DNA of 64,000 nucleotides from Powellomyces hirtus (lineage: Eukaryota > Chytridiomycota > Chytridiomycetes > Spizellomycetales > Powellomycetaceae). Position 1 is the first letter of the stretch, and each line of letters begins with the position of its first letter. The translations under genes were made by a program, and so were the position numbers. Below the pieces are notes generated by a model. It worked only from the letters and a program-made list of their open reading frames with translations, made no database searches and was not told the origin of the DNA. This document shows positions 11,080 to 21,308 of the stretch, piece by piece. The stretch is taken from positions 176,322-240,321 of the forward strand of contig JAHLKG010000032.1 in NCBI GenBank assembly GCA_025526995.1, given 5' to 3'.

Positions 11080-14002
11080 ATGTTTGCCCTGAGGCTCCTA
11101 CTATCGACCGTTCTGGCATCAGCTACCTTCCAGTCCTGGGTCACCGCGCAGAGTTGTGCAATCATCGATGGCTCGCAGACTCTCTCTCTGTTTGTCGATC
11201 CAGCTGAAAAACAAGTCGTCAAAACGGCTCTCGAGTTGTTCGCATCTGACGTGGGTCTCGTGAACAGCAACCAACCTTTGACGTTCGCCACCGATGTTTT
11301 GGCAAGTTCGGTCGTCGCAGGATCTGTGGCAAACCCATCCATCAGCTCGTTGATCCAGCAAAAGGGAGTCGACGTCGCGGACATTACTGGAAAGTGGGAG
11401 GCGTACAAGATCTTTTGCTTCGAAGCAACTGGCGGCAAACCGGTTCTGCTCGTTGCTGGAAGCGACCCTCGTGGAACCGCATACGGCGTACTGGAATTGA
11501 GTCGCCAGATCGGAGTCGGCCCATGGTCGTGGTGGGCAGATGTGACCCCCAATCCGCTGAACACGTTTTCTCTCCCTATTGGGTATACCACCACCGCAAA
11601 GCCCTCTGTCCAATACCGTGGCATCTTCCTGAACGACGAGGACTGGGGACTTCGCCCATGGAGTGTCAACACTTTCGAGCCGGGCGTCAACGGACGGATC
11701 GGACCCAAGACTTACGAGAAGATTTTCGAGCTGCTGCTCCGTCTCCGAGCAAACACGATCTGGCCGGCAATGCATACCGGTACTATCCCCTTCTACGGTG
11801 TCCCTGGCTCGAAGGAAGCCTCGGACAAATTTGGAATCGTCGTTGGGACGTCTCACGCGGAGCCCATGTTGACGAACCCTTCAGTTGAATGGAACTCTAC
11901 GCTTCGTGGTTCTTACAACTGGATTACAAACAAAGCTGGTGTTATGAAATTTTGGAGGGATCGCTTAGAACAAACCCGTGGATCGGACGTTATCGTGACG
12001 ATAGGTATGAGAGGGCTAGGCGACGGTCCGATGCAAGGCGTCTCGGGTACAAAGGCAGCAGCGGCTGCATTGGCGGATGTGATCGACACCCAGCGGAAAC
12101 TGCTTGCAGAATATTATCCGATAACGCAGCCGCCTCAAGTGTTCATCCCGTACAAGGAAGTCTTGGACATCTACAACTACGGCTTAAAGGTCCCCGACAA
12201 TGTCACTCTTGCCTGGTAAGACCAGTAGGCGCGCGGTGCGTTACGACTCTGGCATACTCACATTCAAAATTTCCTTCAGGTGCGACGACAACTACAGTTA
12301 CATGACCCGACTGTCAAATTCGACGGAACAGCGTCGGATTGGTGGGGGAGGTATATACTTTCACGTCTCATACTGGGGTCGACCTCACGATTACTTGTGG
12401 CTGGGAACCACACACCCTTCGTTGATTTACTATCAAATGCGACGAGCTTTTGATTTCAACTCTCAAAAGATGTGGATTCTGAACGTCGGCGACATCAAGC
12501 CTGCAGAATATTTGACCGAATTCTACCTGGATATGGCGTGGGATATTAATGCATTCACGCCTACAAATCTAGCTGGACATCTTGTCAAGTGGGCTAGTCG
12601 CGAGTTTGGATCCGTGCTGGGACCACGTATTACCAACGTTATGAGTCGTTACTACGATCTGGCAACGCTGCGCAAGCCGGAACATATGGGTTGGAGTCAG
12701 ACGGAGACAGCGACCGGATCAACTCCGGTCATCGACACGGAGTTCAATCCTTTTGCATTCGGGGATGAGATAGCTATTCGAGTCGATGCATACTCTGCTC
12801 TGCAGTCTGCTGTCAGGGACATCTCAGCATCTGTTGCTGCCAACCAGAAGAATGCTTTCTACCAACTCGTGGAATACCCCGTAAACGGGGCAGCCCTACT
12901 CAACAAGAAACTTCTATATGCACAGAAGGCAAGGCTCTTCGCCAAGTACAATCTCACCGCTTCCGGCGAATATGCCGCTCTTGCTTCCGGGGCGCTTACC
13001 GAGATCGGGACCTTTACCACGCGGTACAATACTCTCATCGCTGGTGGGAAATGGAAGAGCATGATGCCCCAGAGACCCCGAAACCTGTTTGTGTTCGACC
13101 CCCCTCCACTTCCCAAGCCCGTCACGGTCAAGAAGGGTGTCACCGTTGTGTGGCCCGAGTACGAGGACAAGCCCATAGCAGCTGGGGTCCGAATTGCACC
13201 GCCGATATTTGTGCGGGAAACCCAGAACGACGCGTTTGTTGCTGTGTTCCTGGACGGGGAGTCGACATTGACTTGGACAATCGAAAGCAAGCCCTCATGG
13301 TTGCTGGCGACACTCATCGACTGTGCGGTCAAGAGCGAGAAAAAAATCAAATTTTCTGCGTCATGGGCAATGATAACCAAAGACAGCAGTGTATCGTGCA
13401 CTTTGGTTGTGAACGGTCTGCGGTTCCCGATGATCTTCACAGTGAAGACTTTCAATCAGAAAGCGAATGGTCATCAATTCAACACACTGGTAGCTATCGA
13501 TGGATCCAACTACCTCAACGCTGCCGGAGCGCAAGTTGTTGCCGGACTGGGACACAGCGGTAGCTCAGTCATACTGAGCGCGTCTACCTCTGCATATCTG
13601 GAGTACAGCATTTGGACGACTGCAACGGGCGCCGCGAACATCACGACCTATGTTATGCCGAACCAGCCTGTTGCGTTGAAGGGGGACATCCGCATTTCTG
13701 TATCCGTCGACAATGGCGCGGCCCAGACTCTGTCGTTTCTTACGCCTCACCGTAGCGAGGACTGGAAGCTGTGGGTCTTACGCAATCAAACACCTCTCAA
13801 ATTCAAGCATACGTTTGCTACTGCTGGTCTTCATAAGATCAAAATCAAGGCATTAGACGAAGGAATTGTCGTGGACCAGCTCTTGGTTGATTTCAAGACG
13901 GAAAGAAAGTTCTACGTTGTTCCTGTGATGAACCGCCCAGAAACTGCCGCGACGTTCAATGTCGCTTCTGTTGGAGAGATGCCCGCTGTTGGGGGCGCAT
14001 GA
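11080..14002 (+). CDS. Glycoside hydrolase family 115, xylan alpha-1,2-glucuronidase, secreted
   Basis: Removes glucuronic or 4-O-methylglucuronic acid side chains from xylan outside the cell. Two exons, 11080-12215 and 12280-14002, 2,859 nt and 952 residues, the usual GH115 size. The start gives a clear signal peptide (MFALRLLLSTVLASATFQSW...TAQ). Family features: GSDPRGTAYGVLELSRQIG, WADVTP, RGIFLNDEDWGLRPW, RLRANTIWPAMH and, across the intron, ITLAW/CDDNYSY-like text followed by YFHVSYWGRPHDYLWLGTTH. A C-terminal beta-rich part follows. It faces a broken pectin-lyase gene 145 bp away, so this spot once carried two plant cell-wall enzymes. Family call is firm; substrate is known from the family. 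Confidence 0.93.
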
Positions 14003-14147
14003 TGTGGATCTGACTCCTCATATTGAAACCTCTACCCTAAATTGATCGCATGAAATATCTATGCCAATTAACTTCAATCAAACCAAATCTCCGAACACCA
14101 ATCGATCGCTGATGTCAAATTCGTTTGTTACAGTATAATCTGCATCA

Positions 14148-15694
14148 TCAGAATAGCATCCGCAAATTCACATGTTCTTCGTCAACCCAGTATTGTCTCG
14201 AGGCTGGCGATTTTATATTGCTTTGGAAATCTTGGCCGTTCTCAGTAAGAATTGCGAAGGCGGGGCCAGCGCTCTTGGGAAGTGCAATAATTCCTGACAA
14301 AGAGCCTCTTTCGTTGGACGTGATCCATCCTGGTATATCCAAAAAGTCCTACAGCAAGGCCAGACATGAGGGTTGGGCTCGTCTGTATAGTCCAACACAC
14401 AATGGCTCGCGTAAAATGGCGCATTCCAGGACGGATCCGCGTATTGTTCAGCGTCTGGTTGGAGATCCTCAAGACTGTCAAACCAATATGATTGAGCGAT
14501 TTTAAAAAGAGGCCGCCGAGTTTCGTGATGCTAACCTAACTCCTTGACCGCTATTGAAGTGGAAGTAGGACGGCCCGAACAGTTCAGTTTATAAACCCAT
14601 CTCGAACAATTCTTCGATTGCTCACCGATTTCCATAATGCGTGGTCGAGTATTTGTTGTAGACGCCACCATCTACCATCAAATCGTAATGGAATGGACCT
14701 CCATAAAAGGTCTCTTTGCTGTTAACCACCCGCCACACCCCATGCTGTTTGCCGTCCGTGCCGTTTCGTGTGCCGTCTGCAAATATTCCATGTGCTTTGT
14801 TCTCATATGCAGAGTCGGAGAAAGTGTACTTGGTAAAGTAATTCGAAAATTGGTTCACGTATGGGTTGGAAGGCGTGTTGCCGAGATACCAGGTTGCATC
14901 TTCTACTTGAACTTGCTTTTCTATCGCTTCATCCGCGGGTAATGGGGGCCAGAGCTTGTTGATTGCTTGGTGGGTAAAGATATCGGTATTGGGACGGAAT
15001 AACCATCTAAGTTCTCCCAGCTCCCCGAGATCTGGTCTAGTAGCATTGGCGTACTACATCGGAGGATGACAGTAAGCTCGCCGAGCAGGATATCGGGGCA
15101 GTAAGCAAACATATTCCTTACGGTAAGTCTTGTGAAAGTATGCAGTCCTGTCTCCCCATCCCGCAGAAACCACCAGAAATAGAACGATTGCCCAGTCCAA
15201 AAATGCACCTGTGCCAAAACATCGGCGTAGCTTGTGTCTCCGGCATCTTGTCCTTGTACCAGCTCATACGTGGCATTTCCATTGGAACCCACGATCCATT
15301 GATTGGCTTTCCGCCCTTCGACGCTGTAACAGTTAGCAGTTACGATGTACGCATAAAACACATCCCCCTCGTGTCCACTTTACCAGTTGCACGTAAGATA
15401 GACTTGTCCTGTGTTCCCCTTTTTGGGACCTAGCAGATTCACGCCGTCCAAAGACACTTCATTGATGTTTCCGATGCGCTTGTTTATGCTGCTCGCATCA
15501 GCGGTTAGCACATCTATGATAGTGTAGCATTCAGAGTTTCCTGGCAGTTGTGCAATCTAAACCTACGTGAAAGCGACCCGGTCGTTTGAAATGTGTATTC
15601 CGTTCTGGGTTTCCTCGGCCTTGATGCGTGCATTGACGGGCGCCAAGATCAGGGAACCGATTGTCAAAGTGAGAAGAAGCTTCTGTAACAACAT
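14148..15694 (-). pseudogene. Rhamnogalacturonan endolyase (PL4), 3'-truncated and probably inactive
   Basis: PL4 lyases cut the rhamnogalacturonan I backbone of pectin. On the minus strand a signal peptide (MLLQKLLLTLTIGSLILAPVNA) starts at 15694. Exons 15694-15567, 15488-15384, 15323-15122 and from 15053 join in phase and give strong family text: EVSLDGVNLLGPKKGNTGQ, WWFLRDGETGLHTF, LGELRWLFRPNT, VEDATWYLGNTP, HGVWRVVNSKETFYGGP. After YSTTHYGN (about 14625) no AG acceptor restores the frame for the next family block FGPSYFHFNSG; an in-frame stop lies between. Downstream the family text resumes (DAEQYADPSWN, then ERGSLSGIIALPKSAGPAF, QYWVD) but a stop comes at 14148, before the C-terminal fibronectin-like and carbohydrate-binding domains. 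The GH115 gene ends 145 bp beyond, so those domains are gone. I call it a decaying gene; an unusual splice could rescue only the first defect. Confidence 0.8.
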
Positions 15695-16203
15695 TGATCT
15701 GATACATCTATGCACAAACATGGTTACCTCCCCCTCCGCTATGATGACCCAACGGCAAGGTGTTGAACGCATGCACTTGACTACCGTATCCAAAGGTAAT
15801 AGGGTAGTAAAGTCAAAATCACATAGCGCAGCGGAACAAACGGATGTTACGTTAATAACGGCAGCGTTACAACAGTGACTGTAAAGAAGGAAGTAAGTCA
15901 GAGTCCGCATCGAGGGCACGGATGAGGGAACAACAGTATGAAGGGCTGATCACACGCAAATAAGCAGTTTGCTGCAGGGAGAATAATACACGCCAGAGTG
16001 GCAGGCAAGGTGATGCGTACGGTCTGGTTTGTTGGACAGCAATATATTGATGATGTACTAGAACTGTGGGCGCCTGCCCTTCGGGCCTTCAGCGCCTGGC
16101 GCGATGCAGAGCAGGAAGTTGTTTTCGGTCTTTTCAATCCACTCTTCTTCGAGCACGGTCCCTGGCGTGAAAATGCGCTGACCGACCGCAAGTGATTCTT
16201 TTT
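15695..16203. other. Upstream flank of the PL4 relic, no confident gene
   Basis: Both strands have open stretches of 60-130 codons, none with a recognisable domain. It contains the presumed promoter of the lyase relic (-). Confidence 0.4.
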
Positions 16204-16475
16204 CTTGCTTGCTCTGGGGAGGACGCGCTCAGGATACTGAAAGTGAAAAATCTTGCCATTGGTTTCCGCCAGAACAGCAAAGGAAAGAATTTTTTTCTTC
16301 ATCCGCCCTTACCACTTTGTGCTTGTATATATCCCGGTCGGCAGAGTATTTAATGGGCTCTTGCTTGCTTTGGGGAGATCGCGCGCAGGACACTGGAAGT
16401 GAAAAATCTTGCCGATGGGATCAGAGAGAACAGCAAAGGTAAATGTTTTCTTTATCCGCCGTTACCACGTACCCC
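16204..16475. repeat. Direct duplication, period 156 bp, with a third partial copy
   Basis: Copy one starts at 16204 (CTTGCTTGCTCTGGGGAG) and copy two at 16360; both run through AAGTGAAAAATCTTGCC, AGAACAGCAAAGG and ATCCGCC.TTACCAC. A fragment of a third copy (GCTCTTGATTGTTTTGGGGAGGAC) follows near 16496. The copies differ at many sites, so the duplication is not recent. No coding meaning is clear. Confidence 0.75.
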
Positions 16476-16687
16476 CTGGAGAAGTCCACAATGAGCTCTT
16501 GATTGTTTTGGGGAGGACAGTAGGCGTCTTGCTTTCCAACGACAGCACCTCGAAGACCTTTGCGAAAGAACTTTTGTCAAAAATGGTGAGCGTCGCCCAC
16601 CAAAAATTATTCGTCGCTTGTTGACATACCAGTCGGGATAAGGAATATCGCAGCATTTTGATCGAGCGCTGTTGTCAACTGCGGTTA

Positions 16688-17098
16688 GCGAGGCACTACA
16701 CCGATAGCCAGGGACCTATGGCCGGTCGACGAGGGCACTACACCGATAGCCAGGGACCTACGGCCGGTCGACGAGGGCACTACACCGATAGCCAGGGACC
16801 TACGGCCGGTCGACGAGGGCACTACACCGATAGCCAGGGACCTACGGCCGGTCGACGAGGGCACTACACCGATAGCCAGGGACCTACGGCCGGTTGACGA
16901 GGGCACTACACCGATAGCCAGGGACCTACGGCCGGTTGACGAGGGCACTACACCGATAGCCAGGGACCTACGGCCGGTTGACGAGGGCACTACACCGATA
17001 GCCAGGGACCGACGGCCGGTTGACGAGGGCACTACACCGATAGCCAGGGACCTACGGCCGGTCGACGAGGGCACTACACCGATAGCCAGGGACCTACA
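16688..17098. repeat. Minisatellite, 42-bp unit, about 10 copies
   Basis: The unit includes GGCACTACACCGATAGCCAG and GGACCTACGGCCGGTCGAC, repeated at 16692, 16734, 16776 and so on every 42 bp to a truncated copy at 17070. Because 42 is a multiple of three, both strands stay open through the array; this explains the long open frames there, which I do not call genes. Units 1-4 and 9 carry GGTCGAC while units 5-8 carry GGTTGAC, so a block of four units seems to have been copied together. Confidence 0.95.
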
Positions 17099-17117
17099 AC
17101 CACTTCACAATAAGGTA

Positions 17118-17470
17118 GAACCTTATTGCCAAGGGCTTTCAGCACTCCGACACAACCTCGCCTCGGGCTTTCAGCACTCCAACACAGGGCTTCGCAAACC
17201 TCGCCTCGGGCTTTCAGCACTCCAACACAGGGCTTCGCAAACCTCGCCTCGGGGCTTTCGGCACTCCAACACAGGGTTTCGCAAACCTCGCCTCGGGCTT
17301 TTGGCACTCCAACACAGGGCTTCGCAAACCTCGCCTCGGGCTTTCAGCACTCCAACACAGGGCTTCGCAAACCTCGCCTCGGGCTTTCAGCACTCCAACA
17401 CAGGGCTTGGCAAACCTCGCGTCGGGGCTTTCAGCACTCCAACACAGGGTTTCGTAAACCTCGCTTCCGG
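17118..17470. repeat. Second minisatellite, 43-44-bp unit, about 8 copies
   Basis: Units built on GGGCTTTCAGCACTCCAAC, ACAGGGCTTCGCAAACCTCG and CCTC repeat every 43 bp (44 where an extra G occurs). The first copy is shorter and divergent. The sequence is unrelated to the 42-bp array, which ends 20 bp to the left. The frame shifts with each unit, so it is not coding. Confidence 0.93.
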
Positions 17471-18177
17471 ATCTTGAGCATCCTGCTATTGGGAAGGGTC
17501 GCGCACTAGTACAAAAGAGAGCTATTGTCAAATGCCATAACCACGAGCTTTGGATGCGTTTGCATGTACTTGCCGTGTTATAGTTCGCAAGCGTCCGTTA
17601 TCTGTCGCCGGACGCGTAGTGCTCTGTAAGATTAAGGGGAGTGGAAGGAAATGAGAAACCTATCCGTGCGCTGAGTACGAGGGAGGGATCACTTACGAAA
17701 GTACGACGTGATGAAGCTGCTAACGTGGGACTCTAAACATTGAATTGGCTGCGCACGGTCACCCAACGGGGTCCGCGCATCCAAAACTAGGGTATTGCAA
17801 CGAAAGAGAGAGCTGTGAAGAGAAAAGAAGTGGTGAGCATTTTGATGGAGAGAGATGACCTCCCGATGGCGACGGAGCGCGAATAAGGACGTCCGTCTTA
17901 CGGTCAAAGCACGCCAAATGCCGATGTCCCAAAGTGAGACGAGCACCATCAGCTGCGCGCGAGAGGAACGCAATAGACGCACGATGGGAACGACGATGGG
18001 AAGCGGCTGGATGAGTTGGATGAGTGCGTTAGGGGGGTCGGGACGATTGCCCTTTTTCGCTTCTACAGGGTCCGCGTCTTTCTGTATAATACATAGTGAA
18101 CGCGTCGACGCCCCCCCACCATCTTGGGCCATCACACCTTTTCGCATTCCTCCTGCTTTTCGTCTTGACTCACCAAA
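17471..18177. other. Intergenic stretch, no confident gene
   Basis: A 186-codon open frame on the minus strand (17689-18249) overlaps the start of the next gene and shows no domain. I take it as chance. The right part is probably the promoter of the gene at 18178. Confidence 0.4.
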
Positions 18178-19127
18178 ATGAACAACAACATGCACTGTCC
18201 TCCTGACTACGAAAGCCCGCCCAGAAAGCGCAGGCGGTCGGAGCTCCACGATAACGCGGAAACGAGAGCGTGGCTGTTGTCGTACGGAGTCTCGCCCACT
18301 AACGACGAAGTCACCGCGAGGACGCGTGAGTTACCCTTTGAAACGCTTTTTATTGCAACTGTGGGTTGTTGGTTAAAATAAAATATATATAGCTCGCAAA
18401 CCAAAGGTGCCGTGTGTCGGCTTTAACGTCGACTCGGGGGTTCCCTGCGGCGAGCGTGTGCACCAGCGGTCAGACACGGACGGCTTCCCCGTGTGTCTCA
18501 AGCATGCGGGCCGCAAGTGCATCTTGGCACTTCACATCCATGCCAGGTTCATGGCCTCGGACTTCAAAGATGAGGTTGCCGCGCGCGCTGGGGACCCCGG
18601 CATTTTCCGCAAAGCAAGCGGACATCTCGCCCGAACGGCTCTCAATGGTTCCCGCTCCCGCCGGCCAGGGTTTTTCTACATGTTCGAGCGCACTGGTGTG
18701 TGCACTTGTTGTTGCCTGTCTTTGCCGTGCTAATGTGTCTGATCATTGTCCTTTATCTCTGTCCTTGCCATGTTGATGTGTCCAATTGTCCTTGCTGTCA
18801 GACGTGTCAGCTCCTGTTGTGAAATTTGGCGTTGACTTCGCTGACTTTGATGATGATGTCGAAAGCCGAATTGTCACGCACGAAACGTCCTCCTGCATGG
18901 CAGAGCTAAACCACTATGCCGTCTCTCAGCACTTTGCCAACGCTGGTATGTTCGACCATGTGGTCAACATGCTTCTAGCGCCGGTGCAAGTTGCGATTAC
19001 CTGCCCTTGCGGAGTCCACCACAAGGGATACTTCGCCCTAGAACAGTATACGCTCAAAGTTGGAACGGGGCTTTGGGGCCTTTTCCGTGAACTCAGCCAC
19101 ATTGTAGAAGCGCGCGTGAAGAATTGA
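18178..19127 (+). CDS. Unrecognised protein with a basic patch and a Cys/His cluster
   Basis: Three exons, 18178-18325, 18393-18695 and 18802-19127, 777 nt and 258 residues with phases agreeing. The N-terminus has a likely nuclear signal (PPRKRRRSE). Residues about 53-95 hold C-x10-C-x14-C-x3-H-x3-C (PCVGFNVDSGVPCGERVHQ, then CLKHAGRKC), a spacing that could bind zinc. It resembles the short cysteine motif found at the N-termini of many fungal GIY-YIG/T5orf172-type proteins. The C-terminal half (VDFADFDDDVESRIVTHE) has acidic and helical character and ends ELSHIVEARVKN. I do not recognise the family. It sits next to repeats and unidentified ORFs, so a mobile or viral source is possible. Confidence 0.6.
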
Positions 19128-19212
19128 AGAGAGTTGCGTTGCTGGCCGTCCACCCTTTTGCATTTTTTGTTGTACTCATGGCAGAAATGTACTTACCACT
19201 GTAGCACGATCA

Positions 19213-19638
19213 TTGGCATATAGCAAGATTTCGTGGAGCGTTGATGGACAAACGTACGCAGGTGGAGATACCTTTTCAATACCGGATACATACAGCCCCG
19301 ACATGCCAAGTCCACTCTTTTCGGCCCAGCTTTGGATCGATGTCACTGAGTTGGCGACTATTGATGGCCATGCCGATGATGCGCGAGAAACGATTACGGT
19401 GGAGCATGTGTTCAAGAATACCGCTTTTGTGCCATTCATCCTGCATTACACTAGCAACTCATCATTAGACTCTGCGCTGATACTCGAATGGTCCTCAAGT
19501 TCGGCCCCTGTTCGAGCCATTGTTGGAAACGATAGGTGTGCTTACTCGGGTAGCGAATCCGGACCACTTTGCTCGGTCCCGTCAACGCTTGTGGTACTGG
19601 CACGTTTTACAGTGACGTACAATTCAACCGAGGAATAG
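19213..19638 (+). CDS. Hypothetical ORF, possibly partial
   Basis: An open frame of about 140 codons with even composition and beta-strand-like alternation (SKISWSVDGQTYAGGD...; LWIDVTELATIDGHADD; FVPFILHYTSNSSLDSALIL). It has no ATG at its beginning, so the true start or a first exon is not found. Its end overlaps the next ORF by 70 bases in another frame. It could be an independent small protein, or a piece of one longer gene broken by a frameshift. No known family recognised. Confidence 0.35.
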   Translation: MAYSKISWSVDGQTYAGGDTFSIPDTYSPDMPSPLFSAQLWIDVTELATIDGHADDARETITVEHVFKNTAFVPFILHYTSNSSLDSALILEWSSSSAPVRAIVGNDRCAYSGSESGPLCSVPSTLVVLARFTVTYNSTEE

Positions 19639-20336
19639 TTACCACTGGCAGTGTTGCAATTGAAAACAATGTCACATGTGATGATATTAAAAGCAGCGAT
19701 GCGACGACAAGTCTACATTTTGGACCAAACTACAGTCGTGCAGAACTTACTGGAAATGAGCTCATTGTGAAATGTCCAGCACCTACGACAGCAGCAACAG
19801 CTAACCTTTTGTTTCGTTTGATCGCGGCAAATGACAGTTGCGTATCTCTTGGATTTAGACATGATGACGAAGTACAGCACGCAACATTGGCGACCGCGGC
19901 TGCAGCTGGGAAGGCAGCGGCGCTCAAGTTGACGTTCCAGGTTGGGGATGTGTCGATAGCCACTTTGCGGGAAAATGCCATGAGTGTACGAGTTCCGCTT
20001 CAGGCTCACCACGGAATGACTGTCGCGGGTGGTGACTTGCATGTGTCTGGCGATATCATCACCACTGGTCAAGTCCGTCAGACCGGCAAGGTGTCCGTTG
20101 GCGCATCACGAACAAGTGCTTTCTATCCTGAGAAAATGTGGATTGTGGGAGATAATGGGCCTTTCATTAGCGGTCCTCACCTGGCAACCTACACGTCGCT
20201 GGACGACCGCCCATTGTTTCGGCTCTTGACAAAGCATGGAGATGGGTTGCGAACACCTGTCCAGATGATGACCACCGCAGATGCTTGTTTCAGCGCGCTA
20301 TCGCGGCGTTGGCAAAGTAGGATGATCATATTTTAA
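19569..20336 (+). CDS. Hypothetical beta-rich protein, structural/fibre-like style
   Basis: About 255 codons with no ATG at the very start. The text is dominated by short beta strands and turns, such as FNRGIVTTGSVAIENN and MTVAGGDLHVSGDIITTG, then EKMWIVGDNGPF. That style is seen in trimeric fibre or baseplate-type proteins of viruses and phages, but this is only an impression. It overlaps the preceding ORF in a different frame and may be its frameshifted continuation. I cannot name the family. Confidence 0.4.
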   Translation: MLGPVNACGTGTFYSDVQFNRGIVTTGSVAIENNVTCDDIKSSDATTSLHFGPNYSRAELTGNELIVKCPAPTTAATANLLFRLIAANDSCVSLGFRHDDEVQHATLATAAAAGKAAALKLTFQVGDVSIATLRENAMSVRVPLQAHHGMTVAGGDLHVSGDIITTGQVRQTGKVSVGASRTSAFYPEKMWIVGDNGPFISGPHLATYTSLDDRPLFRLLTKHGDGLRTPVQMMTTADACFSALSRRWQSRMIIF

Positions 20337-20534
20337 CTCAAACAAGATGGCAACCGGAAATGGGGCATAGTCCTCTCCAAGGAACTCCCAAGTGTCAAAG
20401 GCGTGAGATGGAGAGGGGCCCTTTTGTCGTCGTGATTCCGATGGCTTCTGCCCATTGTAATTGTCAAGGCTATGTAAACCTTGAGCCATTTCCGCGCGCG
20501 TTGGGATAAAGTCGTCGTCAACGACCGGCGCTGG

Positions 20535-20662
20535 CACTAGGGCCTTGATGTGTACTGATTTTGCGGTGGCTATTACTTCATCCGTTATTTGGTAACATCA
20601 CTAGGGCCTTGATGTGCACTGATTTTGCGGTGGCTATTACTTCACCGGTTATTTGATAACAT
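20535..20662. repeat. Tandem duplication of a 64-bp unit
   Basis: Two adjacent copies (20535-20598 and 20599-20662) share CACTAGGGCCTTGATGTG and GATTTTGCGGTGGCTATTAC and ATTTG.TAACAT, with only a few differences. The duplication lies between hypothetical ORFs and appears non-coding. Confidence 0.9.
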
Positions 20663-20816
20663 AACGGCTGTCTACCGACAGGACCTAAATCAGTCCTCTG
20701 CGTAACGGAGCGGACATGCGATTCTGTTGTGGTAATGTGCACCCGTGCATGCAGTCTCATGCGGAGCAATATTGTAAGGAGAAGTCGTCACACTTTTCTC
20801 AAGTTGGCTCTCCGGT

Positions 20817-21269
20817 TTGGTCAGCTTCATTGGAGAGCGCCATTGGATCGGCCAAATCGACATTGGTTATACCCTTTGGAATTTCGATAGCCGATGTAAA
20901 ACCTCTGGGCTTGGAGGGTCCGACTCGAAAGGCAGCTTTTGTTCTGCTCTGGCTCTTGTTTCCCAACCTGATGTCTCTAAGCTCTTTGACGACGTTAACT
21001 ACAGCTGGCCCCTTGAGGCCACACCCAGCATCTCCTTTGTTGAACTGCAGCAGTTCACATTTCAGGCGTTTGTGATTCAGAATTCCCGTTTGCTCCGATG
21101 CTTACGCGTTACCTTTGTCAGCCATCGAATTGCGCTTAACCCTGTCAATCCTGTCAACTTTCTCACTACCACCTCAATCGTCATTTCCATTCCTCCCTTC
21201 CATCCGCAGGAAAACAGTCAGTCGGTCAGTGACTTGACTGGCGATGGGCGGGTTTTCCATGCGCCATAA
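20817..21269 (+). CDS. Hypothetical ORF before Rev3
   Basis: 150 codons starting with ATG at 20817 on the same strand as the two ORFs to its left. The text (HWIGQIDIGYTLWNFDSRC, SWPLEATPSISFVELQQ, NFLTTTSIVISIPPF) looks like a folded beta-rich protein but matches no family I know. It ends 40 bases before the Rev3 start. It may belong with the ORFs at 19.2-20.3 kb as one decayed insertion. Confidence 0.3.
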   Translation: MVSFIGERHWIGQIDIGYTLWNFDSRCKTSGLGGSDSKGSFCSALALVSQPDVSKLFDDVNYSWPLEATPSISFVELQQFTFQAFVIQNSRLLRCLRVTFVSHRIALNPVNPVNFLTTTSIVISIPPFHPQENSQSVSDLTGDGRVFHAP

Positions 21270-21308
21270 TCAACTTCCCACTGGCTCACCGCTCGCTGAT
21301 CCGCCGCC

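Noticed and set aside
14921..15361. Reading the PL4 exon straight through the GTAAGG at 15121
   Set aside because: Splicing there restores the family motif LGELRWLFRPNT, whereas read-through leads to a stop and poor family match.
16658..17074. Long repetitive open frames on both strands
   Set aside because: They are produced by the 42-bp minisatellite, whose unit length is a multiple of three; no flanking coding sequence supports a protein.
16688..17470. Possible CRISPR-like array
   Set aside because: Repeats are directly adjacent without unique spacers, and the host is a eukaryote.
17126..17531. Open frames through the 43-bp array
   Set aside because: The unit shifts the frame at each copy, and the text is only the repeat read in three frames.
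17689..18249. 186-codon minus-strand open frame
   Set aside because: No domain, no clear promoter, and it overlaps the start of the better supported gene at 18178.
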